Shown piece by piece: positions 55,493-64,000 of a stretch of 64,000 nt of DNA (positions are counted from its first letter, which is position 1; every line of letters begins with the position of its first letter). A program made the position numbers and the translations under genes. The notes beneath the pieces were generated by a model, which did no database searches, was not told the DNA's origin, and saw only the letters and a program-made list of their open reading frames with translations. Source of the DNA: Parasphingorhabdus sp. (lineage in GTDB: Bacteria; Pseudomonadota; Alphaproteobacteria; Sphingomonadales; Sphingomonadaceae); the NCBI GenBank assembly GCA_030373505.1, contig JAUCYS010000002.1:1-64000 (forward strand), in the 5' to 3' direction.

Positions 55493-56446
55493 ATGGAGGA
55501 CGATGCCGCCTCGCTGCAGTCACGGTTCGAGGCGGCGCTTGATCGGCTGATTCCCGGCTTTCCATCCGGTGATCAGAGGCTGGGCCTCGCGGTTTCCGGC
55601 GGCCCTGACAGCCTGGCGCTGTTGCTGCTCGCGTTCCAGTCCTGCCCGGACCGGATCGCTGCCGCCACCGTCGATCATGGCCTGCGCCCCGCCGCGCGCG
55701 CCGAAGCGGAATTTGTCGCGGCTCTCTGCCATGAACGCGGCATTGCTCACAGGATCCTGAAGCCCGTGGTGCCAATCCGCGGCAGCATTCAGAGCGCCGC
55801 CCGGCACGCCCGCTACGGCTTGCTGCACGACTGGATGAAGGAAGAGCATATCCAGTGGCTGGCGACCGCGCATCATGCCGATGATCAGCTGGAAACGATG
55901 ATCATGCGCATATTGCGCGGCAGCGGCATCGACGGGATGTCCGGCATTCGCGAAACAAGGGGCAATATCATCCGGCCGCTACTGCATTTCCAGAAGGCGG
56001 AACTGCAATCCCATGTCGCCAGCCAGGGCATCGAGGCGGTCGACGATCCCTCGAACCGCGATCAGGGCTTTGACCGCGTGCGGGTTCGCAAGGCGCTGGG
56101 CGATCTGGAAGGTTTTGATAGCAGGCTGGCCAGCCAGAGCGCCAGCGCGCTGGGTGCCGCGCGCGAGGCGATCGAGTGGATGGTGGACCGGATTGCCACC
56201 GATCATATCGCCACCACCGATTTCGGCTGTACCGTCTCCCAAACCGCCTTTCCCGCCGAGATTCGCCGCCGGCTGCTGCTCAGATGCCTGCATATCTGCG
56301 ACCCTGCCCTGTCGCCACGCGGCAGCCAGATCGACCAGACGATCATCGCTCTGGACAATGGCGAAACCGTCACCCTTGGCGACATATTGTGCCGTGGCGG
56401 CGCTGTCTGGCACTTCCAGCCGGCACCGAAGCGGCGGAACAACTGA
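55493..56446 (+). CDS. tilS: tRNA(Ile)-lysidine synthase
   Basis: LGLAVSGGPDSLALLLLA PP-loop; ATAHHADDQLETMIMRILRGSGIDGMSGI. Confidence 0.93.
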   Translation: MEDDAASLQSRFEAALDRLIPGFPSGDQRLGLAVSGGPDSLALLLLAFQSCPDRIAAATVDHGLRPAARAEAEFVAALCHERGIAHRILKPVVPIRGSIQSAARHARYGLLHDWMKEEHIQWLATAHHADDQLETMIMRILRGSGIDGMSGIRETRGNIIRPLLHFQKAELQSHVASQGIEAVDDPSNRDQGFDRVRVRKALGDLEGFDSRLASQSASALGAAREAIEWMVDRIATDHIATTDFGCTVSQTAFPAEIRRRLLLRCLHICDPALSPRGSQIDQTIIALDNGETVTLGDILCRGGAVWHFQPAPKRRNN

Positions 56447-56613
56447 ATTTTCCGCTACCGCCCCGGTTCACGCCGTTTCGATAACAGTGATCGGTAAAAA
56501 CATTGGCCTATATATTGTCATCCGCCGCAAAAGGCCTATCTTTACAGGACTGATAAAATCGCAGCGAGATGCCTTTCATCTGCAGCGACCATGATGACAG
56601 GACAAGATGCGCA

Positions 56614-58566
56614 ATGAATGACGAACAGGATCCCAAAGAAAACCCCTGGATGAAGAGCATGTTCATCTGGGCTGGCGTCATCGTTGCGCTGCTGCTGACC
56701 GTTTCGATGTTCGGCGCTGGTGCGGCTTCCGATGCCGGAACCGGGATCAGCTATTCCTCTTTCCGCAACAAGGTTGAAGAAGGCAGCGTGAAAAGCGTTG
56801 CCATCGCACCGGACAAGATCACCGGCGAGCTGACCAATGGCGACATGTTCACCACCACGCCCGTCGGCAGCGATCCGTCGCTGGTAAACCTGCTCGATGA
56901 AAAGGGCGTGGAATATAGCGGCAAGGCGCAGGAACAGGCCAGCATCTGGCAGATCATCCTGGTCCAGTCGCTTCCCTTCCTGCTGATCCTCGGCATCGCC
57001 TTTTTCGTGCTGCGCCAGATGCAGAAGGGCAGCGGATCCGGCGCGATGGGCTTCGGCAAGTCCAAGGCGAAATTGCTGACCGAAAAGCAGGGCAAGGTTA
57101 CCTTTCAGGATGTCGCCGGCATTGACGAGGCGCGCGAAGAGCTGGAAGAGATCGTCGAATTCCTGAAAAATCCCGGTCGCTTCGCCAAGCTCGGCGGACA
57201 GATTCCGAAGGGTGCGCTGCTGGTCGGCTCGCCCGGTACCGGTAAAACGCTTCTCGCGCGCGCCATTGCGGGCGAGGCCGGCGTGCCCTTTTTCTCCATC
57301 TCCGGTTCGGACTTTGTCGAAATGTTTGTCGGTGTCGGCGCCAGCCGTGTCCGCGACATGTTCGAGCAGGCCAAGAAAAACGCGCCTTGCATCGTCTTCA
57401 TCGACGAAATCGACGCGGTGGGTCGCCATCGAGGCGCCGGTCTGGGCAATGGCAATGACGAACGCGAGCAGACGCTGAACCAGCTGCTGGTCGAGATGGA
57501 TGGTTTCGAGGCCAATGAAGGCATCATCATCATTGCCGCCACCAACCGCCCTGACGTGCTTGACCCCGCGCTGCTGCGTCCGGGTCGCTTTGATCGCCAG
57601 GTTGTTGTTCCGCGTCCCGATATCGAGGGCCGCGAGAAGATCCTTGCCGTGCATATGAAAAAAGTGCCGCTGGCTCCCGATGTCGATGCCCGCACGATTG
57701 CGCGCGGTACGCCCGGATTTTCCGGTGCCGACCTCGCCAATCTGGTCAACGAGGCTGCCTTGATGGCAGCGCGCCGTGGCAAGCGGATGGTCGCGATGAG
57801 CGAGTTCGAGGATGCCAAGGACAAGGTTATGATGGGCACCGAGCGCCGGTCGATGGTGATGACCGACGACGAGAAGAAGATGACCGCCTATCATGAAGCC
57901 GGCCACGCGATCGTCTCGGTGCACGAGCCTGCCTCCGATCCGATCCACAAGGCGACGATCATTCCCCGTGGCCGCGCGCTCGGCATGGTGATGCGTCTGC
58001 CGGAGCGGGACAATTACAGCTATCACCGCGACAAGATGCACGCCAATCTGGCGGTGTCGATGGGCGGCCGCGTCGCCGAGGAAATCATCTTCGGCCATGA
58101 CAAGGTCTCTTCCGGCGCCTCCAGCGATATCCAGTACGCGACCAAGCTGGCGCGCGACATGGTCACCCAGTGGGGCATGTCCGAGGAAATGGGACCGCTG
58201 CAATATGAAGAGGAACAGGGTGAAACCTTCCTCGGCTATTCGCAGTCCCAGCGCGTCCATATGTCGGACGAGACGGCCAAGAAGATCGACCTGGAAATCC
58301 GCAAGCTGATCGACGACAGCTACGCCCGGGCGAAGCATTTGCTGACCAAGCACAGCGACCAGCTGCATGCGCTGGCCAATGCGCTGCTCGAATATGAGAC
58401 GCTGTCGGGCGAGGAAATCGACGAACTGGTCAAGAATGGCAAGTTCCACCGGCCAGACGGCGACGTCATCAAGCCGGCGACCGTGCCGACCGTCGGCACG
58501 AGCATTCCGAAGACCGGACGCAAGAAGAAGGGACCGTTTACCGATCCCAAACCGCAGGGCGCCTGA
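56614..58566 (+). CDS. ftsH: ATP-dependent zinc metalloprotease FtsH
   Basis: [46 protein letters not shown] zinc motif. Confidence 0.98.
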   Translation: MNDEQDPKENPWMKSMFIWAGVIVALLLTVSMFGAGAASDAGTGISYSSFRNKVEEGSVKSVAIAPDKITGELTNGDMFTTTPVGSDPSLVNLLDEKGVEYSGKAQEQASIWQIILVQSLPFLLILGIAFFVLRQMQKGSGSGAMGFGKSKAKLLTEKQGKVTFQDVAGIDEAREELEEIVEFLKNPGRFAKLGGQIPKGALLVGSPGTGKTLLARAIAGEAGVPFFSISGSDFVEMFVGVGASRVRDMFEQAKKNAPCIVFIDEIDAVGRHRGAGLGNGNDEREQTLNQLLVEMDGFEANEGIIIIAATNRPDVLDPALLRPGRFDRQVVVPRPDIEGREKILAVHMKKVPLAPDVDARTIARGTPGFSGADLANLVNEAALMAARRGKRMVAMSEFEDAKDKVMMGTERRSMVMTDDEKKMTAYHEAGHAIVSVHEPASDPIHKATIIPRGRALGMVMRLPERDNYSYHRDKMHANLAVSMGGRVAEEIIFGHDKVSSGASSDIQYATKLARDMVTQWGMSEEMGPLQYEEEQGETFLGYSQSQRVHMSDETAKKIDLEIRKLIDDSYARAKHLLTKHSDQLHALANALLEYETLSGEEIDELVKNGKFHRPDGDVIKPATVPTVGTSIPKTGRKKKGPFTDPKPQGA

Positions 58567-58596
58567 TCCGCGCCTGCGGTCAAACGCTCAGGACAA

Positions 58597-58637
58597 AGAA
58601 AAGGCCGCTCGGGGAACTGTCCCGGCGGCCTTTTCTT
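58597..58637. terminator. Bidirectional rho-independent terminator
   Basis: aaagaaaAGGCCGctcggggaactgtcccggCGGCCTtttctttt between ftsH and rpoZ (convergent). Confidence 0.85.
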
Positions 58638-58672
58638 TTGTCTCCAGCGATGCTGGAAATATGGCTACTGGC

Positions 58673-59020
58673 CTAGCGGCGGCCGTAATCCCCGGCAACA
58701 CCGGCACTGCGTGGCGGTGCGGCGGCGGTCAGGCGCAGGGCCTCTGCCGACTGGCTGATCGAACCGATTTCATCCGGCGTGTCGTCATCGTCGATCAGAA
58801 CCTTCTGCAGCGACTGGATCAGGCTTTCTTCCAGATCCTTCGGCTTGATCGTTTCCTCTGCGATTTCGCGCAGCGCGACCACCGGGTTTTTATCGCGGTC
58901 ACGATCCACCGTCAGCTCTGCGCCACCCGAAATCTCGCGTGCGCGCTGGGCAGCGAACAACACCAGATCAAACCGGTTTGTGACTTTATCAACGCAATCT
59001 TCAACCGTAACGCGAGCCAT
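58673..59020 (-). CDS. rpoZ: DNA-directed RNA polymerase omega subunit
   Basis: [58 protein letters not shown]. Confidence 0.96.
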   Translation of the reverse strand: MARVTVEDCVDKVTNRFDLVLFAAQRAREISGGAELTVDRDRDKNPVVALREIAEETIKPKDLEESLIQSLQKVLIDDDDTPDEIGSISQSAEALRLTAAAPPRSAGVAGDYGRR

Positions 59021-59181
59021 AAGGCGCTCCTGATTCTGCAAACTTTGGGAAAAGAGCCTTTGACTTAGGGATATCGGCGGAATTTGTCAAGAAATCCGGA
59101 CTCGCTCCGCCCGGTTGCTGCACAGCGATCGGCAATCTAATGGTTTGTCGGTGCGCGAATGTTAATCTATGGCCGGATGCG

Positions 59182-60408
59182 ATGGAAAACACCAAGGTGA
59201 AAGCGCAGCAATCGCACCCGGATGCCCCACCGCCCTGGTTTGAAGTCGGCGATAACCGGTTGCGGCTGATCCGCGAACCGGCAGACCGGCTTGCCGCGCT
59301 GACCGACCTGCTGGCAGCTGCTGACAAAAGCCTCAAATTATTCTTCTACATGTTCGAGGACGACGGTCTGGGCGAGAGGATTCTCGCTCTTCTGATCGCC
59401 GCCTGCCAGCGGGGCGTTGCAGTGGAGATGATGGTCGACAGTTTCGGTTCCAACGGAACGCCGCAGAAATTTTTCGATCCCTTCATCGAGGCCGGCGGCA
59501 AATTCGCCATATTCAGCCCCGGTTTCTCGACCAGCTATTTTGTCCGCAATCATCAGAAAATGGTCATCGCCGATGATCGCACGGCGCTGATCGGCGGATT
59601 CAATATCGCGAACGACTATTTCAATTTGCAGCAGGCTGATGGTGACGGGCACTCGAGCGACAATAGCTGGGAAGACCTCGGCCTGGCGATCGAAGGGCCA
59701 GAGGTGGCCAATCTCGCCAGCTATTACCGGGTCCTGTCCGACTGGGTTCGGCAACGAAATGGCGATATGCGCTCATTGCGGAAAATGGTGCGGCACTGGG
59801 ATCCGGGCGAGGGCCAGTTCCGCTGGCTGCTCGGCGGCCCGAGCAACCGCATCAGCCGCTGGGCCGCAGCGATCAAGAAAGACCTCGAGATGGGCAGCCG
59901 GCTCGATCTGGTGACGGCCTATTTTTCCCCGGGCCAAGGACTGTTGCGGCGCATCGGCGGCCTGTCCAAGCGCGGCGGAACAAGCCGGTTGATGTTGCCG
60001 GGCAAGACCGACAATGGCGCGACGATCGGGGCCAGCAGATTGCTCTACGGTTACCTGCTCAAGCGGCGCGCGCGGATTTTCGAATATCAGCCAAGGCGTC
60101 TGCACACTAAATTGGTGGTCGTGGATGATGCCGTCTATATCGGTTCGGCGAATTTCGACTTGCGCAGCCTGTTTATCAATGTGGAAATGATGCTGCGCAT
60201 CGACGATGCCGGCTTTGCCGATCATGCCCGCGCGGTAATCGATATGCTGGAGGAAAATGGCGAAAGGATCACGCCCGAACTGCACCGGTCCCGGCGGACC
60301 TTTCTCAACCGGTTGCGCTGGACCCTGTCCTATTTTCTCGTCAACACGCTCGACTATCGGATCACGCGCCGCTTTAATTTTGGCTCCGGAAACAGGCCGT
60401 CGGAATGA
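59182..60408 (+). CDS. Phospholipase D-like / cardiolipin synthase family protein
   Basis: Two HKD motifs: NHQKMVIADDRTALIGGFN and HTKLVVVDDAVYIGSANFD. Confidence 0.92.
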   Translation: MENTKVKAQQSHPDAPPPWFEVGDNRLRLIREPADRLAALTDLLAAADKSLKLFFYMFEDDGLGERILALLIAACQRGVAVEMMVDSFGSNGTPQKFFDPFIEAGGKFAIFSPGFSTSYFVRNHQKMVIADDRTALIGGFNIANDYFNLQQADGDGHSSDNSWEDLGLAIEGPEVANLASYYRVLSDWVRQRNGDMRSLRKMVRHWDPGEGQFRWLLGGPSNRISRWAAAIKKDLEMGSRLDLVTAYFSPGQGLLRRIGGLSKRGGTSRLMLPGKTDNGATIGASRLLYGYLLKRRARIFEYQPRRLHTKLVVVDDAVYIGSANFDLRSLFINVEMMLRIDDAGFADHARAVIDMLEENGERITPELHRSRRTFLNRLRWTLSYFLVNTLDYRITRRFNFGSGNRPSE

Positions 60409-60521
60409 CGGGCAACCGGTTTGAAAGACCCCTCCGGGCAACCTGTCGCAGCAGGAGAATCGTTCGCCGCAAACTGCGGTTTTGCCTCTGTTCAGACAGA
60501 AAGGCTTAGTTAGAAGGATAT

Positions 60522-61646
60522 ATGAACATTCCAGCAGCAGAGAGGCGACTGTCCTTGCAACCTTATCGGCACCTGTTGATGGCACTGCTGACCATCAGCC
60601 TGACCGCCTGTGTGGCGGCATCCAACCGGCCACCGCCGCCCCAGGCCAGCGCGACACCGCCGGTATATCAGAACCGCGCGCCCTCGCCCGAGCCCCGGAT
60701 GGAACAGGCCCGAGAACAGCCAAATCCCCAGCTGGTCCGGGAAATCGAGGAGCTTTGGCGCACATTTCCGGGAAAGACCGGGATTGCGGTCAAGCGGATT
60801 GACGGCGACTGGGAATTCGGTTTCCGGCCCGATGAATATTTCCCGCAGCAAAGCGTGTCCAAGCTCTGGGTCGCCATGACCCTGCTCGACAAGGTCGACC
60901 AGGGCAAGGCGTCCCTGTCCGACGCGATCCGTATCGGCAAGGAAGACCTGACCGTCTTCCATCAGCCGATGGCGGCGGAAGTGCAGCGCGATGGCGCGGT
61001 CACCAAAAGCGTCTACACTTTGCTGGAAATGGCCCTGGCAAGCAGTGACAATACGGCGAATGATTCGCTGCTCCGCCATGCTGGTGGCCCGGAAGCGGTG
61101 CGTGCGTTCATCGCCAAACATTCGCTTGGCAAAATTCGTTTCGGCCCCGGCGAGCGGTTGCTGCAAAGCGGTATTGCCGGGATGGAGTGGCGGCAGAATC
61201 TGTCCTATGGACGGACGTTCTATGCGGCCCGCGCCAAAATACCGGTGGAACAGCGGCAGCAATCGCTGGAGGCCTATCTCGCCGATCCTGTTGACGGGGC
61301 CAGCCCGATGGCCATCGCCCACGCTCTGGACAAGCTGGCGCGCGGCGAGCTGCTTTCGGCCAATTCGACCAATTTGCTGCAATCCATCCTGAAACGGACG
61401 CGCAGCGGCCCCAACCGGCTGAAGGCAGGCGTTCCTGCAGGATGGGAATTTCTGCACAAAACCGGAACCGGCCAGGTACTCGGCCCGGTGGCAACCGGAT
61501 ATAATGATATTGGCATCATGACCGCTCCGGACGGGACCCGCTATGCGGTGGTCGTGATGCTGGGCGATACGACCGCCTCGATCCCCGAACGCATGCGGCT
61601 GATGCAGGCCGTCACCCGCGCGGTGGGCCGATATCACCGGGGCTAG
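60522..61646 (+). CDS. Class A beta-lactamase-related serine hydrolase (lipoprotein-like)
   Basis: Lipobox-like SLTAC; SxxK (SVSK), SDN (SSDNTAND) and KTG (HKTGTG) motifs. Confidence 0.88.
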   Translation: MNIPAAERRLSLQPYRHLLMALLTISLTACVAASNRPPPPQASATPPVYQNRAPSPEPRMEQAREQPNPQLVREIEELWRTFPGKTGIAVKRIDGDWEFGFRPDEYFPQQSVSKLWVAMTLLDKVDQGKASLSDAIRIGKEDLTVFHQPMAAEVQRDGAVTKSVYTLLEMALASSDNTANDSLLRHAGGPEAVRAFIAKHSLGKIRFGPGERLLQSGIAGMEWRQNLSYGRTFYAARAKIPVEQRQQSLEAYLADPVDGASPMAIAHALDKLARGELLSANSTNLLQSILKRTRSGPNRLKAGVPAGWEFLHKTGTGQVLGPVATGYNDIGIMTAPDGTRYAVVVMLGDTTASIPERMRLMQAVTRAVGRYHRG

Positions 61647-61649
61647 CAG

Positions 61650-61844
61650 CTATTCGGCGGGAACCGGCTCCGCCTGCTGACTTTCGATCGATTCCGGCGG
61701 CGCATTGCGCTCGTCGAGCATTTCGGCTGCTTCATCAAGAGCCTTCGCTTCGCCGACGGTCACGCCGCCGGGGCCGGGATCATTTTGCGCCGGACCGCAA
61801 GCGGCCAATCCGGTCAATATCAGGACGCTGAACAGGTTTCTCAT
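61650..61844 (-). CDS. Small lipoprotein
   Basis: MRNLFSVLILTGLAACGPAQNDPGPGGVTV...; lipobox LAAC. Confidence 0.65.
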   Translation of the reverse strand: MRNLFSVLILTGLAACGPAQNDPGPGGVTVGEAKALDEAAEMLDERNAPPESIESQQAEPVPAE

Positions 61845-61888
61845 GACAATTCCATAAATGCTATTGGGGCCGGACCAAAGCCAAAAAA

Positions 61889-61915
61889 AAGGGCCGTCCG
61901 AGGACAGCCCTTTTT
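61889..61915 (-). terminator. Rho-independent terminator for the lipoprotein gene
   Basis: Minus strand AGGGCTGTCCTCGGACGGCCC followed by a T-run. Confidence 0.85.
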
Positions 61916-61933
61916 CTGAAATGAATCAAACGC

Positions 61934-62212
61934 TTATTGAGCTGCTTCTTTAGCAGTTTCAGCAGCGTCTTCAGCCGCATCAGCAGCTTCGCCAGCGGCA
62001 TCAGCAGCTTCTTCGGTTGCTTCAACGGTTGCTGCGCCCATGGCATCAGCTTCGCCTTCAGCAGCATCCATGGCACTATCAGCAGCTTCTTCGGTCGTTG
62101 CTTCCGTGGTTGCAGCTGCGTCTTCTGCGCCAGCTTCAGCATTGTCAGCACCGGAGCATGCGGCCAGGCCGAGTGCAGCGGCGAGAACGAGTGACGTTGT
62201 AACTTTTTTCAT
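61934..62212 (-). CDS. Low-complexity Ala/Glu/Asp-rich lipoprotein
   Basis: MKKVTTSLVLAAALGLAACSGAD then EEAADAAGEAADAAEDAAETAKEAAQ-type repeats; followed by a terminator. Confidence 0.8.
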   Translation of the reverse strand: MKKVTTSLVLAAALGLAACSGADNAEAGAEDAAATTEATTEEAADSAMDAAEGEADAMGAATVEATEEAADAAGEAADAAEDAAETAKEAAQ

Positions 62213-62415
62213 TGGGATAACCCTCTATTATATTCCTCAAAAACCACGCAGGCCGGAAGTATATTTCCCTCCTCAGGCCTGCGGTCCGCATCTTTAGCGA
62301 TGTCTCGGAATGAACGCAATGAAGAACCGGTTGTGACAAATCCGTGACTTTCAGATTCGCGCCGATTAAACGCTCCCAACAAAAGCCAAGCCTGAAAATC
62401 TAGCCGATTGACCAG

Positions 62416-62435
62416 ATATAAAGATTTCTTTATAT
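62416..62435. promoter_or_regulatory. ArsR-type operator palindrome
   Basis: ATATAAAGA-tt-TCTTTATAT, 12 bp upstream of the regulator ATG. Confidence 0.75.
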
Positions 62436-62446
62436 AGCTATCCGTA

Positions 62447-63466
62447 ATGGACGATATCTTGAACATTTTTAGGGCACTCGCGGACCCGACACGGTTGCGA
62501 ATCATGCTGTTGCTGCAAAAAATGGAACTGGCAGTGGGCGAGCTTGCCCAGATTCTCAACCAGAGCCAGCCACGCATCTCCCGGCATATCCGCATTCTGG
62601 ATGAGGCCGGGCTGGCAGAGCGCCGCAAGGAAGGCAGCTGGGTATTTCTCAAACCCGGACCGGCCTCCGAACTGGAAATATTGGGGCGGATTTTCCGGTC
62701 GAACAAGGTCGCCAAGTCCGAACAGGCCGAGCAGGATCAGGCGCAACTTTCGCTGGTCCGCAAGGCGCGCGCCGAAATGGCGGATCGCTATTTTGCTGCG
62801 CATGCCGAAGAATGGGATGCGATTCGCTCCCTGCATTTGCCCGAGGCCGAGGTTGAGCGGGCCATGCTGGCTCTGCTGCGCGATGCGCCTCTTGGCACAA
62901 TGCTGGATATCGGAACCGGGACCGGGCGGATGGTCGAACTGTTCGGCGCTGCGGCACAATCCATTATCGCAATCGACAACAGTCCCGAAATGTTGCGCCT
63001 GGCACGAGCGAAATTGCTCGAAAGCGAGGCCGGGCACGGGTCCAATCTGGTCCAGAAAACGGAATTGAAACAGGGCGACTTCAACAATCTGCCTTTGACC
63101 GATGGCACGGTTGACAGCGTCATCCTTCATCAGGTCCTGCATTATGCACAACATCCCGAAGCGGTGCTGGCGGAAGTGTCGAGGGTGCTGAAATCGGCCG
63201 GGATCGTTCTGATCGCCGACTTTGCCGCCCATGACCGCGAAGATTTGCGCACCGAACATGCCCATGCGCGGCTTGGCTTCAGCGATGACAGCATGAAACA
63301 CTGGCTCGCGGCCTCGAAGCTTGACCTGGTTCAGACCCGAACGCTGGACGGCGGCGAACTGACTGTGAAGATCTGGGTCGCCAGAAAGGCAGCGATTCCA
63401 AACCTGCATCCCGATTCCGACACATTGCCTTCCCGAACCCAAAATTTGAAAAGAGCATCAGCATGA
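62447..63466 (+). CDS. ArsR-family HTH regulator fused to a SAM-dependent methyltransferase domain
   Basis: FRALADPTRLRIMLLLQKMELAVGELAQILNQSQPRISRHIRILDEAGL plus MLDIGTGTGRMVELFG. Confidence 0.93.
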   Translation: MDDILNIFRALADPTRLRIMLLLQKMELAVGELAQILNQSQPRISRHIRILDEAGLAERRKEGSWVFLKPGPASELEILGRIFRSNKVAKSEQAEQDQAQLSLVRKARAEMADRYFAAHAEEWDAIRSLHLPEAEVERAMLALLRDAPLGTMLDIGTGTGRMVELFGAAAQSIIAIDNSPEMLRLARAKLLESEAGHGSNLVQKTELKQGDFNNLPLTDGTVDSVILHQVLHYAQHPEAVLAEVSRVLKSAGIVLIADFAAHDREDLRTEHAHARLGFSDDSMKHWLAASKLDLVQTRTLDGGELTVKIWVARKAAIPNLHPDSDTLPSRTQNLKRASA

Positions 63467-64000
63467 CCAATCCAAGCCGTCCGATGGGGCTAGTCGAACT
63501 GGAAGAGGCAAAGCGCGCGCTTGATGTGCCACTTTTCGCCGGACTGAGCGGGGACGCGGATGTTTCCTTCGAGTTTTTTCCGCCGAAATCGGAGAAGATG
63601 GAAAAGACCCTTTGGGAAAGTGTCGTGACGCTGGAACCGCTTAATCCGCGATTTGTTTCGGTCACTTATGGTGCCGGCGGCACCACCCGCGAACGCACCC
63701 ATGCGACCGTGGCCAGAATCGCCAAGGAAACCAATATTCCGGCTGCGGCCCATCTGACCTGCGTCGGGGCCAGCAAGGCGGAGATCGCGGAAGTCGCCCG
63801 GTCCTACTGGGATGCCGGCGTGCGTCATATCGTCGCGCTGCGCGGCGACCCGCCGGCGGAAGGCCAGGCGTTCGAGCCACACCCGCAGGGCTATGCCAGC
63901 GCTGCAGACCTGGTGAAGGGCCTGACGGATATTGCGCCGTTTGAAATCTCGGTCGCTGCCTATCCGGAAACCCATCCCGAGGCCGATTGCCCGCAGACCG
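63463..64000 (+). CDS. metF: Methylenetetrahydrofolate reductase (3' truncated by the window)
   Basis: DVSFEFFPPKSEKMEKTLWESV, FVSVTYGAGGTTRERTHATV, HLTCVGASKAEI, HIVALRGDPP; ATG overlaps the end of the ArsR-MT gene. Confidence 0.93.
   Translation, partial: MTNPSRPMGLVELEEAKRALDVPLFAGLSGDADVSFEFFPPKSEKMEKTLWESVVTLEPLNPRFVSVTYGAGGTTRERTHATVARIAKETNIPAAAHLTCVGASKAEIAEVARSYWDAGVRHIVALRGDPPAEGQAFEPHPQGYASAADLVKGLTDIAPFEISVAAYPETHPEADCPQT

Noticed and set aside
56542-58449. 635-aa minus-strand ORF antisense to ftsH
   Set aside because: Mirror of ftsH; no domain signal.
60522-61646. Call as an acquired antibiotic-resistance beta-lactamase
   Set aside because: Embedded in core genes, lacks a clear ExxLN motif, and no mobile element is nearby.

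Overview
The window looks like chromosomal DNA from an alphaproteobacterium, most likely Sphingomonadales. This is inferred from the TonB-receptor style, gene content and GC-rich codon usage; no search was run. Most of it is a densely packed core genome: clpB, xseA/purD, a BCCT transporter, UdgX plus a radical-SAM repair partner, a BtaA/BtaB-like betaine-lipid pair, ftsK, lolA, xth, ribA, ssb, feoAB, coq9, ptsP, rodZ/ybgF/tilS/ftsH, rpoZ, and an ArsR-methyltransferase/metF pair. The clearest accessory segment is ~13.6-18.5 kb. There, two same-orientation copies of a MITE-like element (14242-14420 and 16742-16986) bracket three things: a lone phage-type gene that resembles the BstA/KilA-N abortive-infection family and has a 31-bp nested dyad upstream, a ccdAB toxin-antitoxin pair, and an orphan higA-like antitoxin. 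A second, truncated ccdA tail lies just outside the island. Other notable signals are a hairpin in the clpB 5' region, a 20-bp palindrome in front of the ArsR-methyltransferase gene, a Fur-like box upstream of feoA, divergent xseA/purD start codons that overlap, and a candidate sRNA upstream of xth. All product names come from reading the translations; no database search was possible.
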